Source: Helicobacter sp. NHP19-012
GTDB lineage: Bacteria; Campylobacterota; Campylobacteria; Campylobacterales; Helicobacteraceae
Reading direction: 5' to 3'
DNA: 64,000 nt
Assembly (NCBI RefSeq): GCF_019703325.1
Contig: NZ_AP024819.1
Location: forward strand, 868,001-932,000
The notes beneath the pieces are model-generated. The model was not told the DNA's origin, did not search any database, and worked only from the letters and a program-made list of their open reading frames with translations. Every line of letters starts with the position of its first letter. Position 1 is the first letter of the stretch. The position numbers and the translations under genes were made by a program. This document shows, one piece after another, positions 24,616-33,575 of the stretch.

Positions 24616-26217
24616 CTAAAACAACCCCAAGAGTTTGGCAAGGGCGAGCACCACTAAGGAGAGCCCCCAAAGCCAAAAGAAGCTGTAGGCGATGTGCCGC
24701 CCCATAGAAAGTTTAGCTAGCCCCAAACCTAGCCACAAGGCGGGCGCAAAGGGGGAGACAAAAGTCCCCACAATCGAACCGATGAGCATTGCATAGCCTG
24801 TCGCTTCCCCGCTCACACCATAGGGGGCGGTGATGTGGGCGACTATGGGAAAAAGTGTGAAATAATAGCCATTGGTGTCTAAGAGCAACTCAAAAGGCAC
24901 GCCAAAAACTCCTGTGATGATGTGTAGGTGTTTAGTCGCAAAGTCGGGTAAGAGCAGGCTTAAATGTTGGGCTAAATCCACAAGCATGCCAGAGCCGCTT
25001 AAGATCCCAATATACACCCCGGCGGCAAGCAAGATCACCGCCATAGAGATGGCTTCAGGGGCGTATTCCTTCACCTTTGCCATGCGCTCCTTGGGGTTAG
25101 CGTAATTGATTAAAAGCACCGCACACAAGGCCAAGAGAAAGCAAAACTCAGGAGGCAAGATTTTAAGCATCACCGATCCCAAAGCAATCAGGGCGGTTAC
25201 GACATTGATCCAAAAAAAGCGAGGGTGATCCAATGTCTGCACACCTAAACCCCCCTGCACTTCTAGCCCCGTCTTCATAATGCGCCGCTTTTCTTTAAAG
25301 CCTAGAAACACCGCCATGAGCAAAATACACGCAAAGCCAAGCAGCTGCACCTTGATCAAGGGGGTGTAGAGCGCACTCACATCTGTGCCTAGCACGCTGG
25401 CGATACGCCCAAGCGGCCCACCCCAAGGGAGCATGTTTGCCACGCCCGCACTGGCGGCTACGAGCAGTAGGAGCAAATAAGGGTTCATGTTTAAGCGTTT
25501 ATAAATGGGCAAGAGCGGAGGGATCACCACTAAAAAGGTGCTTGCCCCAGAGCCATCCAAGTGGGCGATCATCGCAATGAGGCATGTCCCCACACACACC
25601 GCCACTACACTGCCTTGACTGAGTTTAATCAGCGCATTGATGAGCGGATTAAACACCCCCACATCGTTTAAAACCCCAAAAAACAAAATCGCAAAGATGA
25701 ACATGATCGCGATGTGTGCCACTTTGCCGATGCCCTGTTTGAAGTAGCGCACCAACTCTTGCATATGGTCTTTAAAGGTGTAGAGGGCGTTGTGCTTGGC
25801 AAAGAGCGGAGCTAAATTCTCCTCAATGTGTTTGGCATTAGGATAAAGGGCTGCTGCGCCGGCTAGATAAAATTTTTCCACTTGCGCTTTAGAGAGTGGG
25901 GGGTAGTCCTTCATTTTGGGCTTGAAACCCAGCGCCACATTGCCCGCTTTTCTAAAGGCGTGGCGCAAATGCCCATCTGGTGGATCAAAACCATTATCTT
26001 TAGCAAGGTGCTTTAAAAAGTGCTTTTCATTGGAGTGGCTGAGCATATAAGCGTAATTCTTAGGCACTACAGGCTGAAAGATTAGGGCAGAAGTGAGCCA
26101 AAAGCCAAACAATCCGCCTAAAGGCACGAGGGTTAAGGCGACCATTGGCGAGAGTTTATCGGTCAAAAGCAAGGCGATCAACGAAGTGATGATGAGGATG
26201 GCAAAAAGGGTTAGCAT
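24616..26217 (-). CDS. CitMHS-family citrate/divalent-metal transporter
   Basis: 533 residues, about 11-12 membrane helices. CitMHS signatures: IAHLDGSGASTFLVVIPPLLP, LLLLVAASAGVANMLPWGGP and, near the C-terminus, YGVSGEATGYAMLIGSIVGTF. Members take up citrate complexed with Mg2+ or Ca2+ with protons. The family is usually about 430-440 residues; here about 100 hydrophilic residues are inserted between the second and third helices (about 58-160, with HLRHAFRKAGNVALGFKPKM). A strong ribosome site GGAGG lies upstream inside an inverted repeat. It is the last gene of the nap cluster, 29 bases after napH. Confidence 0.8.
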   Translation of the reverse strand: MLTLFAILIITSLIALLLTDKLSPMVALTLVPLGGLFGFWLTSALIFQPVVPKNYAYMLSHSNEKHFLKHLAKDNGFDPPDGHLRHAFRKAGNVALGFKPKMKDYPPLSKAQVEKFYLAGAAALYPNAKHIEENLAPLFAKHNALYTFKDHMQELVRYFKQGIGKVAHIAIMFIFAILFFGVLNDVGVFNPLINALIKLSQGSVVAVCVGTCLIAMIAHLDGSGASTFLVVIPPLLPIYKRLNMNPYLLLLLVAASAGVANMLPWGGPLGRIASVLGTDVSALYTPLIKVQLLGFACILLMAVFLGFKEKRRIMKTGLEVQGGLGVQTLDHPRFFWINVVTALIALGSVMLKILPPEFCFLLALCAVLLINYANPKERMAKVKEYAPEAISMAVILLAAGVYIGILSGSGMLVDLAQHLSLLLPDFATKHLHIITGVFGVPFELLLDTNGYYFTLFPIVAHITAPYGVSGEATGYAMLIGSIVGTFVSPFAPALWLGLGLAKLSMGRHIAYSFFWLWGLSLVVLALAKLLGLF

Positions 26218-26218
26218 G

Positions 26219-26245
26219 GCTTTTATCCTCCAAAGCGATAAAAGC
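26219..26245 (-). promoter_or_regulatory. 9-bp inverted repeat over the CitMHS ribosome-binding site
   Basis: GATAAAAGC and GCTTTTATC are perfect 9-bp complements around a 9-base loop. On the minus-strand transcript the repeat lies between the napH stop and the transporter ATG, and the GGAGG ribosome site spans the loop and the second arm. The hairpin could reduce translation of the transporter or protect the end of nap mRNA. No T tract follows, so a terminator is less likely. Confidence 0.5.
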
Positions 26246-26246
26246 T

Positions 26247-27041
26247 CTAGCCTAGGTCCTTTTTCTTAAAACTTCCTTTCAAGTCCAAAATGCTAAACCC
26301 CAACGCATCGTCCTCGCACACCTCAATGCACCGCCCGCAACGGGTGCACTCCCCCGAATTGACCGACACGCTTTTAAGCCCCACCATCCACAGCACCTGC
26401 CGCTCGGGGCAAATTTCCCAACACAGTTCGCACTTGGTGCAACGCATCGCGTCATGCTTGATCTTTAAGAGCGCGTAGCGGCTGGTGAGCGCATAAAACG
26501 CCCCCAAGGGGCAGAGTTTGGAGCAAATGATTTTATCACCCAAAAACGCATCCACGCAAAAGAGCAACAACGCCACAATGAGCCACGAGGCCGTGCCTAA
26601 AATGATCCCCCTTTGCACCACCCCGATGAAGGACACACTCTCAAAGGCGGGCGTGGCAAGCGCAAAGGAGAGGATTAAGCTTAGAGCTAAGAGGATGTAG
26701 CGCAAATTCTTAGGCAAGCCCAAATGCACGCCCCTAAATTGGAGTTTGCGCCGCACCCACGCCGCAAAATCCACGATCATATTCACCGGACACACCCACG
26801 CACAAAACGCCCGCCCCAAGAACAAGCCATACACACACAGCACCAAGAGTGCCCCCAAGAGTGCCGTGATCTCAACGTGCAAACTGGCTAAAAACACCTG
26901 CAGAGCCGCAAAAGGATCGCTTAGGGGGATCGTGTTGAACAACCTAGACGCGCTCAAATTGCCCTTGAGTATCCAAGTGTTGGCGGCAAAAAGGGCTAAA
27001 ATACCGCATTGCATGAGCCGCCTTAGCACTAAATAGCGCAT
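26247..27041 (-). CDS. napH: Quinol dehydrogenase membrane subunit NapH
   Basis: 264 residues with four membrane helices, two CX3CP motifs (CAWVCPVNMIVD and CSKLCPLGAFY) and two 4Fe-4S motifs near the C-terminus (CTKCELCWEICPE, CTRCGRCIEVCED). This is the NapH layout. It takes electrons from menaquinol and passes them via NapG toward periplasmic nitrate reductase. Its start shares one base with the napG stop, so the pair is coupled. H. pylori lacks nap genes; Campylobacter and Wolinella have them in the order napAGH. Confidence 0.92.
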   Translation of the reverse strand: MRYLVLRRLMQCGILALFAANTWILKGNLSASRLFNTIPLSDPFAALQVFLASLHVEITALLGALLVLCVYGLFLGRAFCAWVCPVNMIVDFAAWVRRKLQFRGVHLGLPKNLRYILLALSLILSFALATPAFESVSFIGVVQRGIILGTASWLIVALLLFCVDAFLGDKIICSKLCPLGAFYALTSRYALLKIKHDAMRCTKCELCWEICPERQVLWMVGLKSVSVNSGECTRCGRCIEVCEDDALGFSILDLKGSFKKKDLG

Positions 27042-27796
27042 TAAAGCCCCTTATTCAGGTAGTCTAGGGGGTTGTCTGTCTTGGGGTTTAGGGTGTTGGG
27101 CTTGGCGTCTTTCACCCGCTCTTGATCTTTTGCGTCCCAGCCCTTGACATAGTGGTTGCCCACCTTGCCACTCACAAACGCCACGGGCAAGACCCGAATC
27201 GCCGGCTCTTTGGTGATACACGCCCTTTCACACAGCCCACAGCCCACGCACACATCGTTTTGGACCATGGGCAACATATAGGCGTGCTTGCCCGTGCGTT
27301 CGTTGTGTTTGTTTTCTAGCTTAATGGCGCGATCGATGAGGGGGCAAACCCGGTAGCACACATCGCAACGAATCCCCCAAAACGCCACGCAAGAGATCGG
27401 ATCGACCACCGCTACACCCATTTTAAGCGATCCCACGCCTTGATTTTTCTCTAAGTGCTTCTTGTCTAGCGCGCTTGTGGGGCAAGCTTTAATACAAGGG
27501 ATGTCGGGACAGAGGTAGCAAGGGACTTTGCGGGCTTCAAAAAAAGGCGTGCCGACCTTGGCGTGATCGAGCAAAGTAGCGAGTTTTAGGGTGTTGTAGG
27601 GGCAATCCTTCACACACAGCCCACAGCGGATACATAGGCTCAAAAAACGCTCTTCATCCTCTGCCCCGGGGGGTCTTAGCGCATACGAGTCCTTACTGTG
27701 CTTGGCTTTGAGCATGGCAGCCAAAAACGCCCCCCCACTGCCGCACAGCAAAGCCCCCTTAAGGGCTGTTTGTAAAAACGCCCGTCTTTGCATCAA
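27041..27796 (-). CDS. napG: Ferredoxin-type protein NapG
   Basis: 251 residues. Tat-like leader (MMQRRAFLQTALKGALLCG) followed by four 4Fe-4S motifs: CIRCGLCVKDCP, CYLCPDIPCIKACP, CDVCYRVCP and CVGCGLCERACITKEPA. That number and spacing are typical of periplasmic NapG. It links NapH to the nitrate reductase. It lies 5 bases after the DUF1104-like gene, whereas in Campylobacter and Wolinella napG follows napA directly. Confidence 0.92.
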   Translation of the reverse strand: MMQRRAFLQTALKGALLCGSGGAFLAAMLKAKHSKDSYALRPPGAEDEERFLSLCIRCGLCVKDCPYNTLKLATLLDHAKVGTPFFEARKVPCYLCPDIPCIKACPTSALDKKHLEKNQGVGSLKMGVAVVDPISCVAFWGIRCDVCYRVCPLIDRAIKLENKHNERTGKHAYMLPMVQNDVCVGCGLCERACITKEPAIRVLPVAFVSGKVGNHYVKGWDAKDQERVKDAKPNTLNPKTDNPLDYLNKGL

Positions 27797-27801
27797 AACC
27801 T

Positions 27802-28189
27802 TTAATTTGTGTAGGGGAGTTTGCCATCTAGGCGTAACCCCGTGGCGTCAAATTGTGTGCGCGTCATTTTAGCCACCCTAGCCCTAATCGCTTTTTGGAT
27901 CGCCTCCATGTGGTTTTCAAATTCCTCCATTGTCATGTTGGCGGTGTTTTTGTTCGCCGCTGCAATCACCCTATGGTAAAACTTCTTGCGCTCTGCTAGG
28001 CTCAATTTTTTTGCCCGCTTGTATAGCTCCATGTGGTAGTCGGGGACTTTTTCTGCGTCTATTTTGCCCGCCATGCTGATGAGCTCTTGGTCGCTCTCAT
28101 GGGCGGGCAAAGGGGTTTGGGTCTGCCCACAACCCCACGCACAACCCCGACACAGCCAAAACCGCCAAAGCCCTCTTAAATTTTGTCAT
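27802..28189 (-). pseudogene. DUF1104-like periplasmic protein inside nap operon, frame shifted after signal peptide
   Basis: The ATG at 28187-28189, 10 bases after the napA stop and preceded by AAGGGAG, opens a clear signal peptide (MTKFKRALAVLAVSGLCVGL...). That frame stops after 30 codons, while the rest of the protein continues in the next frame as ESDQELISMAGKIDAEKVPD to the end. One extra base in the CTTTG run near 28113-28116 explains the break; without it the protein would have 128 residues. The mature part resembles DUF1104 small periplasmic proteins (ELI.xAG.vdA..v.dy...l.kR). It has no CXXCH, so it is not NapB. A role as Nap accessory is inferred from location only. Confidence 0.65.
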
Positions 28190-28198
28190 CAAGCTCCC

Positions 28199-31020
28199 TT
28201 AAGCTTTGGTGATTTTCACCGCACATTTTTTATAATCCGTTTGTTTAGAAATGGGGCAGGTTGCGTCCAAACAAACCTTGTTGATGAACACATTTTCATC
28301 AAACCAAGGCACATAAACCAGCCCTGCGGGTGGCTTGTTGCGCCCACGCATATCCACCCTAGCCTTCACGCTAGCCCGACGTGATTCAATCCACACTGCA
28401 TCACCTTGATTTAGGCCTAGCTTTTTGCCATCCTCTTCATTCATGTAGCACAAAGCCTCGGGCACAGCTCTAAAGAGCTCGGGCACACGCATGGTCATCG
28501 TACCGCTGTGCCAATGCTCCAAGACCCGACCCGTAGCCAGCCAAAAGGGATACTCTTTGCTGGGGCGCTCAGGGGCTTTCATGAAAGGTCTAAAGAAAAT
28601 CTTAGCCTTGTTGGCTAGGCTTTTGGCCTCTGTGCCCTGTGGGCCTCTTAAATCCCCGCTCACGAGCTTTTTACCCGCCTTACCATAGAAGGCAAAATCC
28701 CCATTGGGGGCGGCTTTTTTAGCGTAAGGGTCGTACTTGGTGTTGAAACGCCAGAGGGTTTCTTTGCCATTGACCACCGGCCATCTTAGCCCCCTTGCTC
28801 TGTGGTAGTCGTCAAAATAAGCCAAGTCGTGCCCATGCCCTCTGCCGAATTTGCGGTACTCTTCCCACAAGTATTTTTGGATGAAGAAGCCATAACCTTT
28901 AAAAGGCTTGCCATCACTGCCGATCACATGGCGTCTATCGCCAAAGACTTCGGAGTTGGGCGCACCCCGACCGATGGGGTCATTGGCTAAAAACTTACGG
29001 CTAAAGCGGTTGTCAAAGAGCACATGGTAGAGCGTGTCGTTGTCCTTGTAGCCCATTTTACGTGCCTCAGCCAAGACATTGGGCAAGGTGAGTTTGTCAT
29101 CGATTTTATGCTCGCCCCAAACTTCTTTGAGCTTGAAGCGTTTGGCAAACTCTAAAATCTGCCAAGTGTCGCTCATGGCTGAGCCCACGGGCGTAACTTG
29201 TTGTTTCCAGTGTTGTGTACGGCGCTCGGCATTGCCATACGCCCCCCACTTTTCATAAATCATGGCGGTGGGTAAAATCAAATCCGCCACCTTCGCGCTG
29301 ATGCCCGGATAGCAATCGCTCACCACGATGAAGTTGTCCATTTCTCTAGCCGCCTTGATCCAATGGTTGGCATTTGCGGTGTTTTGCCATGGGTTGTTTA
29401 CCTGCACCCAAATGAATTTCACCTTGCCATCTTCTAAAGCACGCATCATCGCCACAAAGTGGTAGCCGGGTTTGGGGTTGATCGTGCCTTTGGGCAAATG
29501 CCAAAGCTTTTCGGCGATTTTGACATGCTCGGGGTTGTTCACGACCATATCTGCGGGCAAGCGGTGGCTAAATGTCCCCACCTCTCTAGCCGTGCCACAT
29601 GCGCTGGGCTGGCCGGTGAGTGAAAACGCCCCACAGCCGGGCTTGGCTTGTTTGCCGAGCAAGAAATGCACCATGTAGGCTTGTTCATTCACCCAAGAAC
29701 CCCTTGTGTGTTGGTTAAAGCCCATCGTCCAAAAGCTCACCACCTTGCGGTCTTTCTCGATGTAAAGTTTGGCAAGGTGTTGCAATTTATGCTTAAAGCT
29801 CTCCATCGACTCGTTCCTATCGCCCTTAGCGACTCTGGCGACATAGTCTAGGGTGTAGGGTTCTAGGGCTTCTTTAAACTGGGCAAAGGTGATTTGCCAG
29901 TGTTTGCCCGCTTCTTTTTGGTGCTCCATTTTGAACACCTCGCCCGCTTTCACGCCCAAGTGTTTGAGGGCAATCGCCTCATCCTCATCTAGAGTGATGG
30001 CGTTTTGTTTAGCCACGGTGTCCTTTTCGCTCGCTTTAAAGCCGTGGTGGTTGGGATCAGAGCGCATGCCATAGCCAATGTCGGCGTATCCGGTGGCAAA
30101 CACAATATGATCATCTAAGAATTTTTGGTCGATCGCCTCGGGGTGGTTATAGACAATCTCGCGCGCAATGTAGTTCCAAATGGCTAAGTCCGTGTTGGGC
30201 GTGAAGATGATCTCTACATCTGCCACGCTAGAAGTGCGGTTAGAAAAGGTTGTTAAGTTGATGACCTTGACCTTGTCGGGGCTGTTAAGCTTTCGATCGC
30301 TCACCCTTGACCATAAAATGGGGTGCATTTCTGCCATGTTTGCCCCCAAGTGATGATGGTGTCCGTGATTTCGATGTCGTCATAGCACCCGCTGGGCTCA
30401 TCGATTCCAAAGGTTTGCATGAATCCGGCAGCCGCGCTTGCCATGCAGTGGCGGGCGTTGGGATCGATGTTGTTGCCCCTAAAGCCGGCTTTTATCAGTT
30501 TTAAAGCGGCATAGCCCTCTAGGATCGTCCATTGCCCGCTGCCAAAGACCCCCACGCCGGTGGGCCCCATTTCTTTATAATATTTTTTAAACTGCTTTTC
30601 CATTTCATCAAAGGCGCGTTTCCAAGAAACTTGCTGGAACTTGCCCTTTTTATCAAACTCACCCCTGTCATTGACCCTTAAAAGCGGTTCGACAAGGCGA
30701 TCAGCCCCGTACATGATCTTGGCGTTGAAGTAGCCTTTAATGCAGTTGAGCCCCTTATTGACGGGGGCTAGTGGATCGCCCTTTGTGGCGACGATTTTAT
30801 CGCCTTTGGTGGCAACCATGATCCCGCAACCCGTACCGCAAAAGCGGCATACGGCTTTATCCCACTTCCAGCCCTCTTGGGCATGTTCGGCCTTGGCTTG
30901 CAAAGCGGGAGGGGTTAAGAGCCCTGCACTGCCCATCGCAGAGGCTAAGGCGGCTGATTTTAAAAACTCTCGACGGCTCTCATTTTGGGGGGTTACATCT
31001 TCTGAGGGATTTGTTGTCAT
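28199..31020 (-). pseudogene. napA: Periplasmic nitrate reductase catalytic subunit NapA, frame broken in a G run
   Basis: Two frames (28199-30349 and 30301-31020) combine to about 940 residues, full length for NapA. Tat signal [16 protein letters not shown], the 4Fe-4S motif [16 protein letters not shown] with NCIKG, and the molybdenum cysteine in [12 protein letters not shown] are intact. The C-terminal dinucleotide-binding domain has [19 protein letters not shown]. The break is at 30345-30349: TWG should continue [14 protein letters not shown], which needs one more G in a run of five. The ATG at 31018-31020 has AAAGGA upstream. It reduces nitrate to nitrite. Sequencing indel is the likely cause of the break. 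Confidence 0.9.
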
Positions 31021-31048
31021 GGACTGTCCTTTATGCTTTTGTGGAGAT

Positions 31049-31054
31049 ATTATA
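31049..31054 (-). promoter_or_regulatory. -10 box for napA operon
   Basis: TATAAT on the minus strand, 28 bases upstream of the napA ATG. No good -35 match. I see no clear FNR/NarP-type palindrome nearby. Confidence 0.55.
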
Positions 31055-31167
31055 GTCAAAATTTATGCGTTTGTAGGGCAAATACTTAGTAAATGACTGG
31101 GTTTATGGCTATTTTTTACCAATTTTTCGTTATCATTCCCGCTTATTATGTGGTATGGAGGTTTTAA

Positions 31168-31851
31168 ATGGCAACTCCCTATAAAGGGTCGGTGGGTGTG
31201 AGAAATGGGCAAAAATTAGCGGTCAAGTTGTTGTGGTTTTGGGGGGCGATTTTCTTTGTGTTGTTGGGGTTAGATGCCAGTGGGGTGATCCAAAAACAAG
31301 AGTGGGTGCAAAGTGTGGATCGCTTTTTCATTGGTTTGATCCGCACTCCAGAGCCCACTCAAGGGATTTGGCTTAAATTTGTGCTTTTGAGCACTTGGTT
31401 TGCCCAATCCAAACTCACCACACCAGCGGCTCTACTCATCGCCCTTTGGTGGGTGTTTAAAAAGCGCACCGCTCTGGGGGTTTGGTTTTTTAGCACCGTG
31501 CTTGTGGGTGAGGTGGCACTTAAAACCTTAAAGCACCTTGTGCAACGCCCCCGCCCTGCCACTAATGGGGAATTGTATTTGGCGCATGGTTTTAGCTTTC
31601 CTAGCGGACACGCCCTAGCCGCTACACTTTTTTATGGTTTGTTGGCGTTTTTGCTCTGCACCTCTAGAGTAAATGTGGGGGCAAAGGTGGGAGGCTTTGT
31701 GTTCTTGTTTTTTTGGATTTTTTTGATGATGTATGATCGGGTGTATTTGGGAGTGCACTACCCTACGGATGTTTTGGGGGGATTTTTAATGGGCATGGGC
31801 TGTGTGTGTTGTTCTATGGGATTTTATTTAGGCTATTTAAAACGGACTTAG
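31168..31851 (+). CDS. PAP2-family membrane phosphatase (HP0350-like)
   Basis: 227 residues with about five membrane helices and the three PAP2 motifs in order: KTLKHLVQRPRP (KX6RP), FPSGHAL (PSGH) and YDRVYLGVHYPTDVLGG (SRX5HX3D-like). Such enzymes dephosphorylate undecaprenyl diphosphate, phosphatidylglycerophosphate or lipid A. H. pylori has an equivalent directly before fliF (HP0350). ATG preceded by GGAGG. It probably starts the transcription unit that continues into fliF, which begins 23 bases later. Confidence 0.85.
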   Translation: MATPYKGSVGVRNGQKLAVKLLWFWGAIFFVLLGLDASGVIQKQEWVQSVDRFFIGLIRTPEPTQGIWLKFVLLSTWFAQSKLTTPAALLIALWWVFKKRTALGVWFFSTVLVGEVALKTLKHLVQRPRPATNGELYLAHGFSFPSGHALAATLFYGLLAFLLCTSRVNVGAKVGGFVFLFFWIFLMMYDRVYLGVHYPTDVLGGFLMGMGCVCCSMGFYLGYLKRT

Positions 31852-31874
31852 TTCAATGACTTTTGGGATGGCTC

Positions 31875-33575
31875 GTGGATTTTAGGGGCTTATTACAACA
31901 GATTATCCGTCTTTTCTCAAGACTCAATAAAGCACAAAAGATCACTGTTGTGGTGGCGGTATCCTTAATTGTGGGTTTTTTGATCTTTTTATTGGTTTAC
32001 CCGACCAAAGATAGGGGGGATTTGAGCGGGTATGGGGTGCTCTTTGAGGGCATGGACGCTAGCGACAATGCGCTGATTTTACAACATCTGCAGCAAAAAC
32101 ACATCCCCTATAAAATCCCCAAGGACGACACCATTTTAATCCCCAAAGACAAGGTCTATGAGGAGCGCATTTCTCTAGCTTCTCAGGGCATCCCCAAAAC
32201 TAGTAAGGTCGGCTATGAGATCTTTGATGTGAAGGATTTTGGGGCAACAGACTTTGATCAGAACATTAAGTACATCCGCGCGATTGAGGGGGAATTAAGC
32301 CGCACCATTGAAAGCCTTGTGCCGATTGAAAAGGCGGATGTGCACATCGCTATTCCCAAAGACAGCGTGTTTGTGAGCCGCGAGATCCCCCCTACTGCCT
32401 CGGTGATGCTCAAAATCAAACCCAACATGCGCTTGTTGCCTAAGCAAATCTTAGGCATTAAAAATTTAATCGCCGCCTCTGTGCCTAAACTCACGGTGGA
32501 AAATGTCAAGCTGGTGAATGAGAATGGCGAGCCTTTGGGCGAAAATGACGAGCTAGACACCACGAGAGAACTCGCCCAAGCCCAGTTGCACTACAAACAA
32601 AACTTTGAAAACATTTTAGAAAGTAAAATTGCCAACATTTTAGCTCCCATCGTGGGCGGGCGCGACAAGGTCGTGGCAAAGGTGAGCGCGGAGTTTGACT
32701 TTAGCCAAAAGAAAAGCACCAAAGAAACCTTTGATCCTAACAATGTCGTGCGCAGTGAGCAAACGATGGAAGAGAAAAAAGAGGGCTTACCCAAAAAGCA
32801 AGTGGGTGGGGTGCCCGGAGTGGTGAGCAACATCGGGCCTGTGCAAGGCTTAAACAGCGCAGAAAAAGAAAAATACGAGAAATCCACCAATACCACCAAC
32901 TACGAAGTGGGTAAGACCGTGAGCGAAATCAAGGGCGAATTTGGGGTCTTAACCCGTTTAAATGCCGCTGTAGTCGTGGATGGCAAATACAAAAAAGTAG
33001 ATAAAAACGGCACAGAGAGTGTAGAATATGTCGCATTGAGTGCGGATGAAATGAGTAAAATCAATGCCTTAGTCAAGCAAGCCATCGGCTATAATCAAGC
33101 TAGAGGCGATGCAGTAACCGTCAGCAATTTTGAATTTAATGGTAAGTCGGCTAAATATGTACCCATGAGTGCATATGAAAAAGTCGTGGCGACTACTGAG
33201 AAAGTTTTAGGTCCTTTCTCATCTTTGCTTAAATACATCATTGTAGGCTTGGTGCTGTTTGTCTTTTACAAAAAAGTCATCACGCCTTTCAGCCAACGCA
33301 TGCTTGAGATCCACCCCGATGAAGAGGAACAGGTGCAATCCCTCTTTGCTATGGATGAGGATGATGAGGAGGAGGTCGATCGTTTCGGCGAAATGCGTAA
33401 AAAGGTGGAGGATCAGTTGGGGCTTAGTGCGAGCTTTAATGAAGAGGATGTTAAGTATGATATTATGCTTGAGCGGGTGCGTAGCTCTATTAAAGAAAAA
33501 CCCGAAGAAATCGCCTCTTTGTTTAAGCTTTTGATTAAGGATGAGGTTGCTATCACTAACACCAAAGGGAATTAA
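31875..33575 (+). CDS. fliF: Flagellar MS-ring protein FliF
   Basis: 566 residues. I chose the GTG at 31875 because it yields MDFRGLLQQIIRLFSRLNKAQK, matching the H. pylori FliF start; a TTG four codons earlier is less likely. First membrane helix about residues 24-44; ring-building motifs LILQHLQQKHIPYKI and ASQGIPKTSKVGYEIFD, a proline/Asn-rich linker, second helix about 443-465, and an acidic FliG-binding C-terminus (MDEDDEEEVDRF). Forms the inner-membrane ring on which the switch complex sits. The stop is adjacent to the fliG ATG. Confidence 0.95.
   Translation: MDFRGLLQQIIRLFSRLNKAQKITVVVAVSLIVGFLIFLLVYPTKDRGDLSGYGVLFEGMDASDNALILQHLQQKHIPYKIPKDDTILIPKDKVYEERISLASQGIPKTSKVGYEIFDVKDFGATDFDQNIKYIRAIEGELSRTIESLVPIEKADVHIAIPKDSVFVSREIPPTASVMLKIKPNMRLLPKQILGIKNLIAASVPKLTVENVKLVNENGEPLGENDELDTTRELAQAQLHYKQNFENILESKIANILAPIVGGRDKVVAKVSAEFDFSQKKSTKETFDPNNVVRSEQTMEEKKEGLPKKQVGGVPGVVSNIGPVQGLNSAEKEKYEKSTNTTNYEVGKTVSEIKGEFGVLTRLNAAVVVDGKYKKVDKNGTESVEYVALSADEMSKINALVKQAIGYNQARGDAVTVSNFEFNGKSAKYVPMSAYEKVVATTEKVLGPFSSLLKYIIVGLVLFVFYKKVITPFSQRMLEIHPDEEEQVQSLFAMDEDDEEEVDRFGEMRKKVEDQLGLSASFNEEDVKYDIMLERVRSSIKEKPEEIASLFKLLIKDEVAITNTKGN

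Noticed and set aside
27802..28189. NapB (dihaem cytochrome) after napA
   Set aside because: No CXXCH haem motif in any frame of the gene.
28199..31020. Formate dehydrogenase instead of NapA
   Set aside because: The cluster motif [16 protein letters not shown], the NapA-type length and the napG/napH neighbours fit nitrate reductase; no selenocysteine codon is at the Mo site (ARHCMAS).
31863..31877. TTG at 31863 as fliF start
   Set aside because: The GTG at 31875 gives MDFRGLLQQ, which aligns with the known FliF start, and the four extra codons have no support.
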